Positions 8,521-17,198 of a stretch of 64,000 bases of DNA are shown piece after piece. The position numbers and the translations under genes were made by a program. Under the pieces are notes generated by a model. It was not told the DNA's origin. It did no database searches and was given only the letters and a program-made list of their open reading frames with translations. Source of the stretch: Mucilaginibacter celer (GTDB taxonomy: Bacteria > Bacteroidota > Bacteroidia > Sphingobacteriales > Sphingobacteriaceae); assembly GCF_003576455.2 (NCBI RefSeq), contig NZ_CP032869.1, positions 3,472,001-3,536,000 of the forward strand. The letters run 5' to 3'. The first letter of the stretch is position 1; each line of letters starts with the position of its first letter.

Positions 8521-9303
8521 TTACCCGTTTGCCGTAACGTCATTATTGTTTTTGATAATGCCCTGACTTAATAAAGTGTAAATATCCTGCAAGCCGGGCA
8601 TATCGCTTAACATTTGCAGATGCGCGTTCATGGTACCCGCATCATTACGCACAGCAGGCCCGGTTTGCACAGCCCCTGGCAGTTGCTCCTGCACCTTTTG
8701 GGCTGTCTCCAATATCAGCGGCCGCAACATGCCAAACTCCATTTGATGCTGAGCCAGCAGATGCTGCGCTACACCATATAAATAATTGGGAAAATTGCAG
8801 GCAAATACTGCGGCCAGGTGCAATATTTTACGCTGGGCAGAGTTAACTGTGTATACATTATTGCTGATGGTGAATGCCAGTTGTTTGAGTTGGGCAAGAA
8901 TTTCATCGCCGGCACCTTCTAAACAAAGCGGAACTGACCTGAAATCGATTTCCCGCACTTTACTAAAGGTTTGCAAAGGGTAAAACACACCTGCATCGGG
9001 AGTAAAAGCCAGCAAACTATTCAAATCGGTTGCGCCCGATGTATGTACTATTAACTTTTTGTGAACAGCCAATGCCCTGGCCACCGCGGTTATGGCATCG
9101 TCTTTAACCGATATTACAAACATCCCGGTATCGGCGTTGATATGATCAAGGTTATCAATAGCTTCGGCGCCAACGTGATAGGCCAGCAGTGCTGCATTTT
9201 GCAGGTTAGGGCTATACACCTGTACAATGCCGTGACCGGCATTTTTAAACGCCGCCGCCATGTGTGTTGCCACATTGCCCGAGCCTATAATTGTTATGCG
9301 CAT
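8521..9303 (-). CDS. Rossmann-fold / DUF2520 oxidoreductase-like protein
   Basis: 260 residues. The N-terminus is a dinucleotide-binding Rossmann fold ('ITIIGSGNVATHMAAAF', GxGxxA type). The C-terminal half has the DUF2520 helices, including 'ILHLAAVFACNFPNYLYGVA' and 'QTGPAVRNDAGTMNAHL'. The family resembles F420-dependent NADP oxidoreductases and 6-phosphogluconate-dehydrogenase-like enzymes, but substrate and reaction are not established. In Bacteroidota it commonly lies close to kdsC and maf, as here. It is 19 bp upstream of fdx. Confidence 0.85.
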   Translation of the reverse strand: MRITIIGSGNVATHMAAAFKNAGHGIVQVYSPNLQNAALLAYHVGAEAIDNLDHINADTGMFVISVKDDAITAVARALAVHKKLIVHTSGATDLNSLLAFTPDAGVFYPLQTFSKVREIDFRSVPLCLEGAGDEILAQLKQLAFTISNNVYTVNSAQRKILHLAAVFACNFPNYLYGVAQHLLAQHQMEFGMLRPLILETAQKVQEQLPGAVQTGPAVRNDAGTMNAHLQMLSDMPGLQDIYTLLSQGIIKNNNDVTANG

Positions 9304-9384
9304 ATTAATTTTACAATTAGGCGGTTAATTAACTACCTGTGATTTAAATATTTCTGTATTTTAGGCACTAACATCTAATACCGC

Positions 9385-10302
9385 ATGAAAATACTTAAAG
9401 TAAGCATAATAATTGTGATATTTCTTGTCGGGGCTGCGTCATTAATACTCTACAGCTTCTATAAATACAATGACAAAGAAAGCCGCCTATTAACCGATGC
9501 CGACCGCAAAAGCGTAAGCGGAAATTTTGTTAAACTAAGCCAGGGCGTAACCCATTACCAGCTTGGCGGCCCGGTGGGCGGTGAGCCGGTTGTACTGGTG
9601 CACGGCTTTAGTGTTCCCTACTATATCTGGGATGCCACCTACCAATTTCTTGTTAAAAAAGGCTATCGTGTATTAAGGTACGACATGTATGGCCGCGGCT
9701 ACTCGGACAGGCCTTACGTTACTTACGACCCTGCACTTTACAACAACCAGCTGCTGGAGCTTATTAAGGAAGTTAAATTACAGGGTAAGGTGAGCCTTGC
9801 GGGTGTATCATTCGGCGGTGCGGTTGTAAGCAATTTCAGTTGCAGTCACCCCGAGCTCATTAACAAAGTAATCCTCATCGACCCGGTATATGAAATGAAA
9901 AAGCCGGCCGCACCTCAATATTTTACATTGTATAATGAAGCTGTAAACTCGGACGAGCGGATAAGCGGACAGATGGACGATTTCAGGTACCCCAAACAGC
10001 ACCCCGGCTGGACAAAGCTCTATGCTCCTCAAATGCAATACAAAGGTTTTCGCAATGCATTGGTATCAACATTATATAACTATAACAGCGGAAAACAGAC
10101 CTATACCTGCCTTGCCGGGGCCGATAAACCTGTTTTGCTGATTTGGGGTAAGTTTGATAAAACTGTAGCGCCCCGTTTCAGCGATTCGATACGTGGCGTT
10201 TTAAAAACCGACTTCTTTCCGGTTGCAGATGCGGCTCATTTGCCGATGATAGAGAAGGCGGATACTGTGAACGCTAAGATCCTGTCGTTTTTGAAGGGTT
10301 GA
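9385..10302 (+). CDS. Membrane-anchored alpha/beta hydrolase
   Basis: 305 residues. A hydrophobic N-terminal segment (residues 5-27) looks like an uncleaved anchor or signal, so the enzyme probably faces the periplasm. The hydrolase core shows 'VVLVHGFSVP' (oxyanion HG), the nucleophile elbow 'GVSFGGA', acid 'GKFDKTVAP' and 'DAAHLPMIE' with the catalytic His. All three catalytic residues are present. The substrate is unknown; esterase or lactonase-like activity is likely. It is the only plus-strand gene in this stretch, convergent with the phyH gene 3 bp away. Confidence 0.88.
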   Translation: MKILKVSIIIVIFLVGAASLILYSFYKYNDKESRLLTDADRKSVSGNFVKLSQGVTHYQLGGPVGGEPVVLVHGFSVPYYIWDATYQFLVKKGYRVLRYDMYGRGYSDRPYVTYDPALYNNQLLELIKEVKLQGKVSLAGVSFGGAVVSNFSCSHPELINKVILIDPVYEMKKPAAPQYFTLYNEAVNSDERISGQMDDFRYPKQHPGWTKLYAPQMQYKGFRNALVSTLYNYNSGKQTYTCLAGADKPVLLIWGKFDKTVAPRFSDSIRGVLKTDFFPVADAAHLPMIEKADTVNAKILSFLKG

Positions 10303-10305
10303 TTA

Positions 10306-11016
10306 TCACATTTTTTCGGCCCACAGCATACCGGCGGGCAACTCTGCTTTACTAAATTCAATATGCACCACCCGCCGCTTTTTATAATTAATGGTACGGC
10401 CGGAGGCATGCATCAGTAAAGGTTTCATAATCATCATCCCTCCGGCCTGAACATTACAACTCACAGGCGTTGAGTTTTCATAATCAACATTTTCGGGACG
10501 ATTTATCCCTCTAAGGTGCGAACCGGGAATAACCTTTAACGCGCCATTACCCTCATCGGTATCATCTAAATGAATTCTGATGGTAAAATTATCCTGCAAA
10601 ATATTTAAAGGCGGCTGCACGGCAAATTGGTTGTGCTTAACCGTCCAGGGGCCGTAGCCTTCCATATCAGTTTTTTCATCAACAGATATGGTCAAATCCT
10701 GGTGCCAGGCAACAAACCAGTTGGATAAGGCAGGCTTATCAAAGTAAATTGATTTCACCACAAAATAACCATCGCCAAACAGTTGTTGCAGGCAGGTATT
10801 TAGCTTATCAGTAAATATTAAAGAAGATACCCCGGGAATAACTTTCAGAAATTGCCTGATGGCGAACAAATCATCCGTTTGCCTGAACAAGGGACCTGTT
10901 TTGTCGGCATATTCAATGGCTAATAAAATATCATTTACCCCGGCATCAGTATAAATATCATCAACAACGGTAAACCCATTGTTAGCAATTTTATACTGAT
11001 GCCCGGTAACGTCCAC
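10306..11016 (-). CDS. Phytanoyl-CoA dioxygenase family (Fe(II)/2-oxoglutarate) protein
   Basis: 236 residues with the PhyH double-stranded beta-helix pattern. 'WHQDLTISVD' supplies the His-x-Asp iron ligands and 'KPLLMHASGRT' the distal His; the following Arg should bind 2-oxoglutarate. 'IHLDDTDEGNGALKVIPGSH' is the classic family core. PhyH enzymes hydroxylate varied small substrates in the cytosol; the substrate cannot be told here. Its ATG directly abuts the ccmF stop codon, so it is probably translated from the ccmEF transcript, although no link to haem biology is known. Confidence 0.88.
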   Translation of the reverse strand: MDVTGHQYKIANNGFTVVDDIYTDAGVNDILLAIEYADKTGPLFRQTDDLFAIRQFLKVIPGVSSLIFTDKLNTCLQQLFGDGYFVVKSIYFDKPALSNWFVAWHQDLTISVDEKTDMEGYGPWTVKHNQFAVQPPLNILQDNFTIRIHLDDTDEGNGALKVIPGSHLRGINRPENVDYENSTPVSCNVQAGGMMIMKPLLMHASGRTINYKKRRVVHIEFSKAELPAGMLWAEKM

Positions 11017-13479
11017 TTAAACGGTTTTAAGCTCTTTATTTCTTCTTTGGATAGAGAGCAGGAAGCCAATCACCATAATAATGGTACCGCTCCAGAAGAA
11101 GTTGATATAAGGGAAAGTAATAGCGCGCATTACTATCCATGGTTTTTTGTTTTTAGGCTGCTGAAAAACGGTAATCTCGATTTTTTTGTTTTCAGGATTA
11201 ATCCTCGAAAAACGGAGTTTTAACCCGGCATCATCAACCTTGCGCGAAAAATCAAAAGCATTGCCATCTTTAATCATAAACACCGGCTCGGCATTGTAGA
11301 TGGTATTGTTGGCATGCACCTCGATATTGGCACCGATGGCAATATCATTCGGCCCCACTTTAATGTTTTGCACGGTGGCCTGCTTGTTGATCGATTTCAG
11401 GATCATGAAACCATCACGGTACCTGATGGTATCACCAACCACCACTTCATGCGGAACGGGTTCGTCGTAATTTTTATCGTCGTTACCCTCATCGTGTGCG
11501 GCTTCGCCGCCTTGCATGTTAAAACCCTGGCTTGGTACGGCGGTGATATGGGTATACAAATCGCTGGTTAAATAGTGTTTGGTATCCGGCGATGAAGCAA
11601 AGCCGGCTTCGCGGCTGGCCTGTACCTTGGGTTTCAGCACAAAGTTTTCGAGCACTTTGCCGTTAGCATCCAATCGCTTGTAATCAACCTTGTAAAAATG
11701 TTCGGGAGTTGATATCGAATCGCCCAGGTAGGTAACGGTGTAATCGCCCATTTTTACCGGTACGTTTTTGTATATCATGATATTCTCTTTCACATTGCCC
11801 GCTTTTTCGTCAAAGCCTTGTACAGCAAGTTCTCCGCTTTCGTTTTTTGATACCACTTTACTGGTTCCGGCAGCGATAACGGCACCAATTAAAAGAAACC
11901 CGAAACCAAGGTGCGCTACCGCGGCACCGGCAAGTTTAAATTTACCTTTAAATGCATCAACCAACACCTTGGCATTAGCAACTACCGAATAAACCGAGCC
12001 GCACATTACTAACACAAACACCACGTTTAGCTTGTAAACACCTGTAACAGCTACAATTAAAGCGGTGATGAGGATAGCGAATAAAAAGTAAACACCTGTA
12101 GTGATGAAGAAACGGGTAATATCCGTTTTTTTATACTTTAAAAATTGGGTAAAGCCAGTAAGTATGGTCACCACAAAGGCAAATGCCGATTGGATAACAT
12201 TGTAATGCTTAACAGCATCGGCAGGGGGAGCTATTTTAGTACCGAACATGGCATTCCATACCGGCACCGAGGTAACCACAATAAGATGAAAGCACGACAG
12301 CGCTAAAAACACCGACCCCACAAACATCCAAAATTCGCGCGAGTAAGTTTCTTCATCTTTTTTGGTGATAGGCAGCTCTTTCCATCGCCATATCAAAATA
12401 CCAATGGTAATAAACAGGAATATCAAGATCCCGATAACCAGCTGCCAGAACATTCCCAGATCGGTAAAGGCATGCACCGAGCTTTCGCCCAGGATGCCGC
12501 TTCGTGAAAGGAACGAAGTATACCAAACCAGCACAAAGCTGATCAGCACCAAAAATGTAGCTGTGAAATAGGAGTGACCGCTGTTTTTAAATACGATAAG
12601 CACGTGCAAGGCAGCAACAATGGTTAACCATGGGAAGATTGAACCGTTCTCTACCGGATCCCAGGCCCAAAAGCCACCAAAATTTAACGACTCATAAGCC
12701 CAGAACGAACCCATGATAACGCCGGTACCCAAAATCATCGCGCCAAATAAGGTGTATGATATGGCAGGCTGAACCCATTCTTTATAACGCTTTTGCCAAA
12801 GACCGGCCACCGCATACGCGAAAGGCACTACCAATGATGCAAAACCCAAAAACAAGGTAGGCGGGTGAATGATCATCCAGTAGTTTTGCAGGGATGGGTT
12901 CATGCCTTGCCCGTCTTTTATAAAACTCAGGTAATCCGGCCGCGCAAATATAGGCGCTTCAATACCCGAATTGCGCAGTAATAAAAATGGTGAGCTACCT
13001 ATCCGGGTACCTAAAATATCGATACCCAAAACCATAGTAGCTAAAATAACCTGCGAAAGGGCTACAATCGTCATCACCGGGCGCTCCCACGATTTTGCCT
13101 TAACAATTAACAGGTTGCCTAAAACAGCCTGCCAAAAAGCAAACAGCAAAAAGCCTCCCTCCTGCCCGTTCCAGAAACCCGACACCAAATAGTAAACAGG
13201 CAACGAACGCGAGGTGTACGACCATGCGTAATGATATTCGAAATAATGATTATAAAGGATATAGAACAGGCAGATCCCCATTCCTAAAATGCCTATTGAA
13301 TTAACAATAAAGCCAATGCGGCCTAAACGCTGCCAGCTGCTGTTCAGCTTGCCGGCATCATCGGTAGTGGCAAAATAATAGCTTAAAAATGACAGCAGGG
13401 CTGCGCCAAACGAAAGAACGATAAAAAACTGGCCGATTTGCCCCGGTAAAAGGTGCTCGCCCTGAAATACTGTATTCAT
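11017..13479 (-). CDS. ccmF: Cytochrome c haem lyase, CcmF/CcsA family
   Basis: About 820 residues with many membrane helices. The haem-handling WWD-type motif is 'GGFWAWDPVENGS', preceded by 'MGSFWAYESLNF'. Periplasmic His residues ('IIHPPTLFLG', 'SSVHAF') match haem axial ligands of the family. The C-terminal third is a soluble periplasmic beta-rich region before a last helix. The protein attaches haem to apocytochrome c with CcmE as donor. The ATG at 13479 is chosen over the TTG at 13482. It follows ccmE by 9 bp and precedes phyH without a gap. Confidence 0.93.
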   Translation of the reverse strand: MNTVFQGEHLLPGQIGQFFIVLSFGAALLSFLSYYFATTDDAGKLNSSWQRLGRIGFIVNSIGILGMGICLFYILYNHYFEYHYAWSYTSRSLPVYYLVSGFWNGQEGGFLLFAFWQAVLGNLLIVKAKSWERPVMTIVALSQVILATMVLGIDILGTRIGSSPFLLLRNSGIEAPIFARPDYLSFIKDGQGMNPSLQNYWMIIHPPTLFLGFASLVVPFAYAVAGLWQKRYKEWVQPAISYTLFGAMILGTGVIMGSFWAYESLNFGGFWAWDPVENGSIFPWLTIVAALHVLIVFKNSGHSYFTATFLVLISFVLVWYTSFLSRSGILGESSVHAFTDLGMFWQLVIGILIFLFITIGILIWRWKELPITKKDEETYSREFWMFVGSVFLALSCFHLIVVTSVPVWNAMFGTKIAPPADAVKHYNVIQSAFAFVVTILTGFTQFLKYKKTDITRFFITTGVYFLFAILITALIVAVTGVYKLNVVFVLVMCGSVYSVVANAKVLVDAFKGKFKLAGAAVAHLGFGFLLIGAVIAAGTSKVVSKNESGELAVQGFDEKAGNVKENIMIYKNVPVKMGDYTVTYLGDSISTPEHFYKVDYKRLDANGKVLENFVLKPKVQASREAGFASSPDTKHYLTSDLYTHITAVPSQGFNMQGGEAAHDEGNDDKNYDEPVPHEVVVGDTIRYRDGFMILKSINKQATVQNIKVGPNDIAIGANIEVHANNTIYNAEPVFMIKDGNAFDFSRKVDDAGLKLRFSRINPENKKIEITVFQQPKNKKPWIVMRAITFPYINFFWSGTIIMVIGFLLSIQRRNKELKTV

Positions 13480-13488
13480 CAAAAATGG

Positions 13489-13899
13489 TTAAATGCTGGC
13501 TTGTTTAGCCTTTACTTCGGTAACGTCTAATTTATCCTGTGTGTATTTAGATGGGCATTTCATCAGGATTTTGGAGGCATGAAACTCGTTGCCAACCATC
13601 TGGCCGGTAACTACCAGTTGCTCCGAACGTTCAAAATCTTCGGGCTTGGTGCTGTTAATGATAACTTTGCGCTCCTCGCCTTTATTATCATTCATATAAA
13701 ATGAAAAATAGTTGGCGTCTTTGGTGGCATCATAAACCAGTTCTTTCTTTTTATTGAGGTGACCGATAACATGCAGCTCGGTACCGGCTACCTGCGCCTC
13801 GGCAAAGGTTGCGTAAGTACTTGAACTTGAATAAACACTTATGATAACCGCTATAGCCACCGCTATAACAACCAAACCAAAAATTGCGCTTTTTTTCAT
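13489..13899 (-). CDS. ccmE: Haem chaperone CcmE, CxxxY variant
   Basis: 136 residues: one N-terminal membrane anchor (residues 5-23) then the OB-fold haem chaperone domain. In classic CcmE a His in 'HDENY' forms the covalent bond to haem. Here the corresponding motif is 'KCPSKY', with Cys115 and Tyr119, i.e. the CxxxY type described for Desulfovibrio CcmE. CcmE carries haem from the CcmABCD complex to CcmF in the periplasm. It lies 9 bp upstream of ccmF and is preceded by a TATTTTTG -7 box. Family assignment is firm; the use of Cys for haem is inferred. Confidence 0.9.
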   Translation of the reverse strand: MKKSAIFGLVVIAVAIAVIISVYSSSSTYATFAEAQVAGTELHVIGHLNKKKELVYDATKDANYFSFYMNDNKGEERKVIINSTKPEDFERSEQLVVTGQMVGNEFHASKILMKCPSKYTQDKLDVTEVKAKQASI

Positions 13900-13928
13900 C
13901 TGCGGTTTATATAATTAAAATCGATTTG

Positions 13929-13936
13929 CAAAAATA
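13929..13936 (-). promoter_or_regulatory. -7 element (TATTTTTG) upstream of ccmE
   Basis: An exact TAnnTTTG match on the minus strand about 30 bp before the ccmE start. No clear -33 TTTG was found at 18-21 bp. Confidence 0.45.
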
Positions 13937-14010
13937 CAAAACGTGCAGCGAAATATGTTTATTACAAGGTATATGTTTTATTTAGAATCGTTCTTGATAG
14001 CTTGGGGATT

Positions 14011-14156
14011 GTCTGAACCGGGATTTGGGGAGATTGGTGGGATGGGAAGGACTTTATTTTTGTCTGAACCCGAATTTGGGGGAATTATTAGAATTTATAG
14101 AATTTTCCTTGCATTCTGGTAATTCATTAATTCAATAAATTCGGGTTCAGACAAAA
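14011..14156. repeat. Perfect 20-bp inverted repeat in the spacer between ccmE and the membrane paralogues
   Basis: The arm 14058-14077 (TTTTGTCTGAACCCGAATTT) is exactly complementary to 14137-14156. A third related copy, GTCTGAACCGGGATTTGGGG, stands alone at 14011-14030. The ~59-nt loop is made of repeated GAATT and AATTC words. The rest of 13937-14200 holds no gene. It could terminate or insulate the minus-strand gene 14201-14725. Confidence 0.8.
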
Positions 14157-14200
14157 TCAACCTGCCAATTGATTTTGCCGGTGTCCGCTCCTCCTAAAAC

Positions 14201-14725
14201 CTACTCCTTAACAAATTTTGAGGGCTTGGTAGTAATATAATATCCCCAATACCCTCTTTTCAATTCAAGTATTACGTATGATGACGAATCAACCTGTTGA
14301 TCATCATTTGCAAATACTGTTTTATTGACCTCCGCAAATTCAATATCTACCTTTGCGCTGCTGCGTCTGCGTGCATGATACTTATGCATGATAACAACCT
14401 TAAACTCCCGGGTCTTTCCGTCCGACAAAACATCATTGAGAAACAAGGGCACAGCAACAAAAATTGCTCCCGAAAAGAATACACCTACCCAAAAGGTCCG
14501 CATTTCTTTGATAATAAACACTGAGACAAAAATCCCCGATATGGCCCAGGCCAATATTACAGGCCATTTTGAAATAAATGTGCTATTTAATTCACGAAAC
14601 GCGTAAACTATACATATAACAGATATTCCGCAGAATATATACTGCCGAATCTTCCGGTTTCTTTTCTGTTGGGCCTGTTGATGCTTAAACTTTTTAACGG
14701 TTTTATACACCTTATAAATATGCAA
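14201..14725 (-). CDS. Hypothetical membrane protein, tandem paralogue A
   Basis: 174 residues with a basic N-terminus (about residues 11-27) and up to three or four hydrophobic helices between 28 and 105. A soluble C-terminal tail carries 'KYHARRRSSAKVDIEF' and ends 'GYWGYYITTKPSKFVKE'. No in-frame ATG exists; the only possible start is TTG at 14725, two codons after an in-frame stop. The C-terminal half aligns by eye with the next gene upstream (shared HAR, GYYI and VKE), so the two are tandem duplicates. I do not recognise the family. Both sit between gdhA and ccmE on the same strand. Confidence 0.65.
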   Translation of the reverse strand: MHIYKVYKTVKKFKHQQAQQKRNRKIRQYIFCGISVICIVYAFRELNSTFISKWPVILAWAISGIFVSVFIIKEMRTFWVGVFFSGAIFVAVPLFLNDVLSDGKTREFKVVIMHKYHARRRSSAKVDIEFAEVNKTVFANDDQQVDSSSYVILELKRGYWGYYITTKPSKFVKE

Positions 14726-14793
14726 AAATTATCAGAAATGATCTTATTAACCCCTGGCCGATGTTAAGCGAAAAGACAAGCATCTCCTATATT

Positions 14794-15303
14794 TTATTCT
14801 TTCACCAAACGAGTTTCTCTTATAATATAGTAGCCAAGCAAACCTTTATTCATATTTAAAACAATATAGAAGCAGTTATCCAGATCGGCATCATCGTCTA
14901 TCAATATTTCTTTATCAAAATCATTATATCTTACCTCAACAGAAGCCCCATGCTTTCCCCGCGCGTGTTGCCTATTTTTTATGGGCAACTTCATCTCTAC
15001 ATCCTTAACATCAGCAAACATGTTATTAATAAATAAGGGCACACCTATCAAAAGCGATCCATACCCGATAATTGCAAAAAAGTAACTATTGCGATCTCTT
15101 GTAAAAAAAACTGCAATTAATCCGCAAAACGCTGCCAGCAACAGCGGCAACGTGTTATCAATTAAAACATAACGAAGATTAAGTGCCGAATAAAAAAACG
15201 CAAAAAAGCACAGCACATATAATGCTATTAAATATGGCATAAGAGCCTTGTTTCGTTTTCTACGGTTGCGGTTTTTATTTTTTTGTATATCTGAGGCTTT
15301 CAT
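14794..15303 (-). CDS. Hypothetical membrane protein, tandem paralogue B
   Basis: 169 residues beginning with a highly basic leader ('KNKNRNRRKRNK'), then about four hydrophobic segments and a soluble tail with 'KNRQHARGKHGASVEV' and 'GLLGYYIIRETRLVKE'. Shared features with the adjacent 14201-14725 gene are 'VPLFxN', a HAR motif, an acidic stretch with DD, and the GYYI...VKE end. Function is unknown. Spacing (68 bp) and orientation fit a duplicated pair. Composition is more AT-rich than in the flanking ccm and gdh genes, so acquisition is possible. Confidence 0.7.
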   Translation of the reverse strand: MKASDIQKNKNRNRRKRNKALMPYLIALYVLCFFAFFYSALNLRYVLIDNTLPLLLAAFCGLIAVFFTRDRNSYFFAIIGYGSLLIGVPLFINNMFADVKDVEMKLPIKNRQHARGKHGASVEVRYNDFDKEILIDDDADLDNCFYIVLNMNKGLLGYYIIRETRLVKE

Positions 15304-15342
15304 TTCTAAAACAAAATTAGCGTATCCTTTCCAAAACCAAAA

Positions 15343-15370
15343 CGGGGCGGGTTTTTACAAACCCACCCCG
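15343..15370 (-). terminator. Intrinsic terminator of gdhA
   Basis: On the minus strand CGGGGTGGGTTT pairs with AAACCCGCCCCG (one G-T pair) around a GTAA loop and is followed by TTTTGGTTTT. It lies 30 bp after the gdhA stop. Confidence 0.85.
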
Positions 15371-15399
15371 CTATATATTAAAACTATTAAAATCCGTAA

Positions 15400-16836
15400 T
15401 TATGGCCAGATACCAAGGTTTTGATACGATACGGCTATTTTATTAATAGCGCCCACCATAGCCGCGTTACGCAAGGTGCCGATATCAGGATTACTTTTAT
15501 AAATCTCCCTGATTTCGTGGTATGAGCGGATCATGGTATCTTCCAAACCCGAGTTTACCAGTTCCAACTCCGAAGCGCCTTTAATAATGGTTGAACGCTG
15601 CATAGGCGTTAAAGCCACACCGGTAATGCCTTCAACCATATTTACCAGGTTAAGGTTGGAGTTTTCTTCAAAACGGCGGTTCATGCGGCCAAAGGCCACG
15701 TGGCTCAGGTTTTTTAACCACTCGAAGTAAGATACCGTTACACCGCCTGCGTTGGCATACATATCCGGAACGATTATCCCGCCGTTGGCATAAAATATAG
15801 CCTCGGCCTCGGGTGATGTTGGGCCGTTTGCGCCTTCAACAATAATTTTTGCCTGTATGTTGCGGATATTATCTACCGTGATCTGGTTTTCTAAAGCAGC
15901 AGGAACCAAAATATCGCATGGTTGCTCCAGGCCTTCCATGGTATTGGTAAACTCCTGTGCAGCACCGGCATAACCTAAAACAGAGCCGGTTGCTTTGCGG
16001 TGCTGGAATACAGCTTCCACATCTAAACCATTTTCGTTGTAAATAGCGCCTTCAAACTCGCAAAGGCCTACTATAATGGCACCTAATTCTGCCAAAAATT
16101 TAGCCGAATAATAGCCCACGTTACCCAAACCCTGTACAATTACCCTTTTGCCTGATAAGCCCGGCAGCAGGCCAATTTTTTGCATATCCTCGCCAACGCT
16201 CACACACTCGCGGGTGGCAATGGCTACACCGCGGCCGGTTGCTTCCCTCCTGCCGGCAATACCGTGCAAGGCGATAGGTTTGCCTGTTACAGCACCCATG
16301 GCATCCAGCTGACCAGGATTCATGGTGGCATAAGTATCGGCAATCCAACTCATTTCTCGCTCGCCCGATCCATAATCCGGTGCAGGTACGTCAATGCTTG
16401 GACCAATAAAGTTCTTTTTAATTAGCTCTACGGTATAGCGGCGGGTGATGTTTTCCAGTTCGCTTACGGTGTAGTTTTTGGGATTTATTTTGATACCACC
16501 TTTAGCGCCGCCGAAGGGCACGTTTACGATGGCACACTTGTAGGTCATGAGGGCGGCGAGGGCCATTACTTCATCCTCGTTCACCATTTCGCTGTAGCGG
16601 ATGCCGCCTTTGGTTGGCGACTGGTGGTGCGAATGCTCAACGCGCCAGGCATCAATTACCTCGAAACCATTGCCCCTGCGGATAGGGAAACGGAAGCGGT
16701 AAACGCTGTTGCATGATTTGATCTGATCAAGCAAGCCGGCATCGTGTTTGGTGAATTGAGCAGCGTGATCAAAGTTTTTACATACGTCGCCAAAAAAGTG
16801 GGTTTCCTGGTCGGCGACTAAAATATTCGTAGCCAT
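15400..16836 (-). CDS. gdhA: Glutamate dehydrogenase (Glu/Leu/Phe/Val dehydrogenase family)
   Basis: 478 residues, normal for a hexameric Glu/Leu/Phe/Val dehydrogenase. 'PTKGGIRYS' and '[21 protein letters not shown]' contain the substrate-binding and catalytic Lys residues, and '[20 protein letters not shown]' the catalytic Asp. '[21 protein letters not shown]' is the NAD(P)-binding Rossmann motif, and '[12 protein letters not shown]' is also conserved. It interconverts glutamate with 2-oxoglutarate and ammonia in the cytosol. It lies between ccmD and the paralogous membrane genes. A strong terminator follows it and a perfect palindrome lies ~120 bp before its start. Confidence 0.94.
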   Translation of the reverse strand: MATNILVADQETHFFGDVCKNFDHAAQFTKHDAGLLDQIKSCNSVYRFRFPIRRGNGFEVIDAWRVEHSHHQSPTKGGIRYSEMVNEDEVMALAALMTYKCAIVNVPFGGAKGGIKINPKNYTVSELENITRRYTVELIKKNFIGPSIDVPAPDYGSGEREMSWIADTYATMNPGQLDAMGAVTGKPIALHGIAGRREATGRGVAIATRECVSVGEDMQKIGLLPGLSGKRVIVQGLGNVGYYSAKFLAELGAIIVGLCEFEGAIYNENGLDVEAVFQHRKATGSVLGYAGAAQEFTNTMEGLEQPCDILVPAALENQITVDNIRNIQAKIIVEGANGPTSPEAEAIFYANGGIIVPDMYANAGGVTVSYFEWLKNLSHVAFGRMNRRFEENSNLNLVNMVEGITGVALTPMQRSTIIKGASELELVNSGLEDTMIRSYHEIREIYKSNPDIGTLRNAAMVGAINKIAVSYQNLGIWP

Positions 16837-16955
16837 AACTATTGTATAAATATTAAACTCTTAAAAAAGTGAGCAAATTTGGTACAATTTTTATCAATAT
16901 TGCAAATATTTATTAGTTAGTGTGCTTCGTACACCATCAACAGCGCTACGAAAAA

Positions 16956-16978
16956 TATGTTTAAACAATTTAAACATA
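16956..16978. promoter_or_regulatory. Perfect 23-bp palindrome between ccmD and gdhA
   Basis: TATGTTTAAA-CAA-TTTAAACATA: 10-bp arms with a 3-bp centre. It begins 9 bp beyond the ccmD stop and 120 bp upstream of the gdhA start. It has no T-run, so an operator for gdhA is more likely than a terminator. Confidence 0.6.
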
Positions 16979-16987
16979 CTATTTGAA

Positions 16988-17197
16988 CTACTTTTCGTTT
17001 TCGACTTTTTTTAACCGGCGATCGATAGTGAACAGGAAAATAGCCAATCCAACAAAAATTATGGAAATAGTTGCTACAACCACGTAAATTTTTCCCGAGC
17101 TGCGCAGCGCGTCGGCCATTTCAACTTGTTGGCCCTGCTGTGCGAAAGCAACAGTACAGCACAGGATAAGCAACAATACAAGAGATAATTTTTTCAT
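16988..17197 (-). CDS. ccmD: CcmD-family small membrane protein
   Basis: 69 residues: a cleavable-looking signal peptide ending 'VAFAQ', a short loop, then one membrane helix ('IYVVVATISIIFVGLAIFLF') followed by the basic tail 'TIDRRLKKVE'. This is the CcmD layout of Bacteroidota, longer than the enteric form because of the signal peptide. CcmD stabilises release of haem-loaded CcmE from the CcmABC complex. It lies 1 bp after ccmC, so translational coupling is likely. The call depends strongly on position. Confidence 0.82.
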   Translation of the reverse strand: MKKLSLVLLLILCCTVAFAQQGQQVEMADALRSSGKIYVVVATISIIFVGLAIFLFTIDRRLKKVENEK

Positions 17198-17198
17198 A

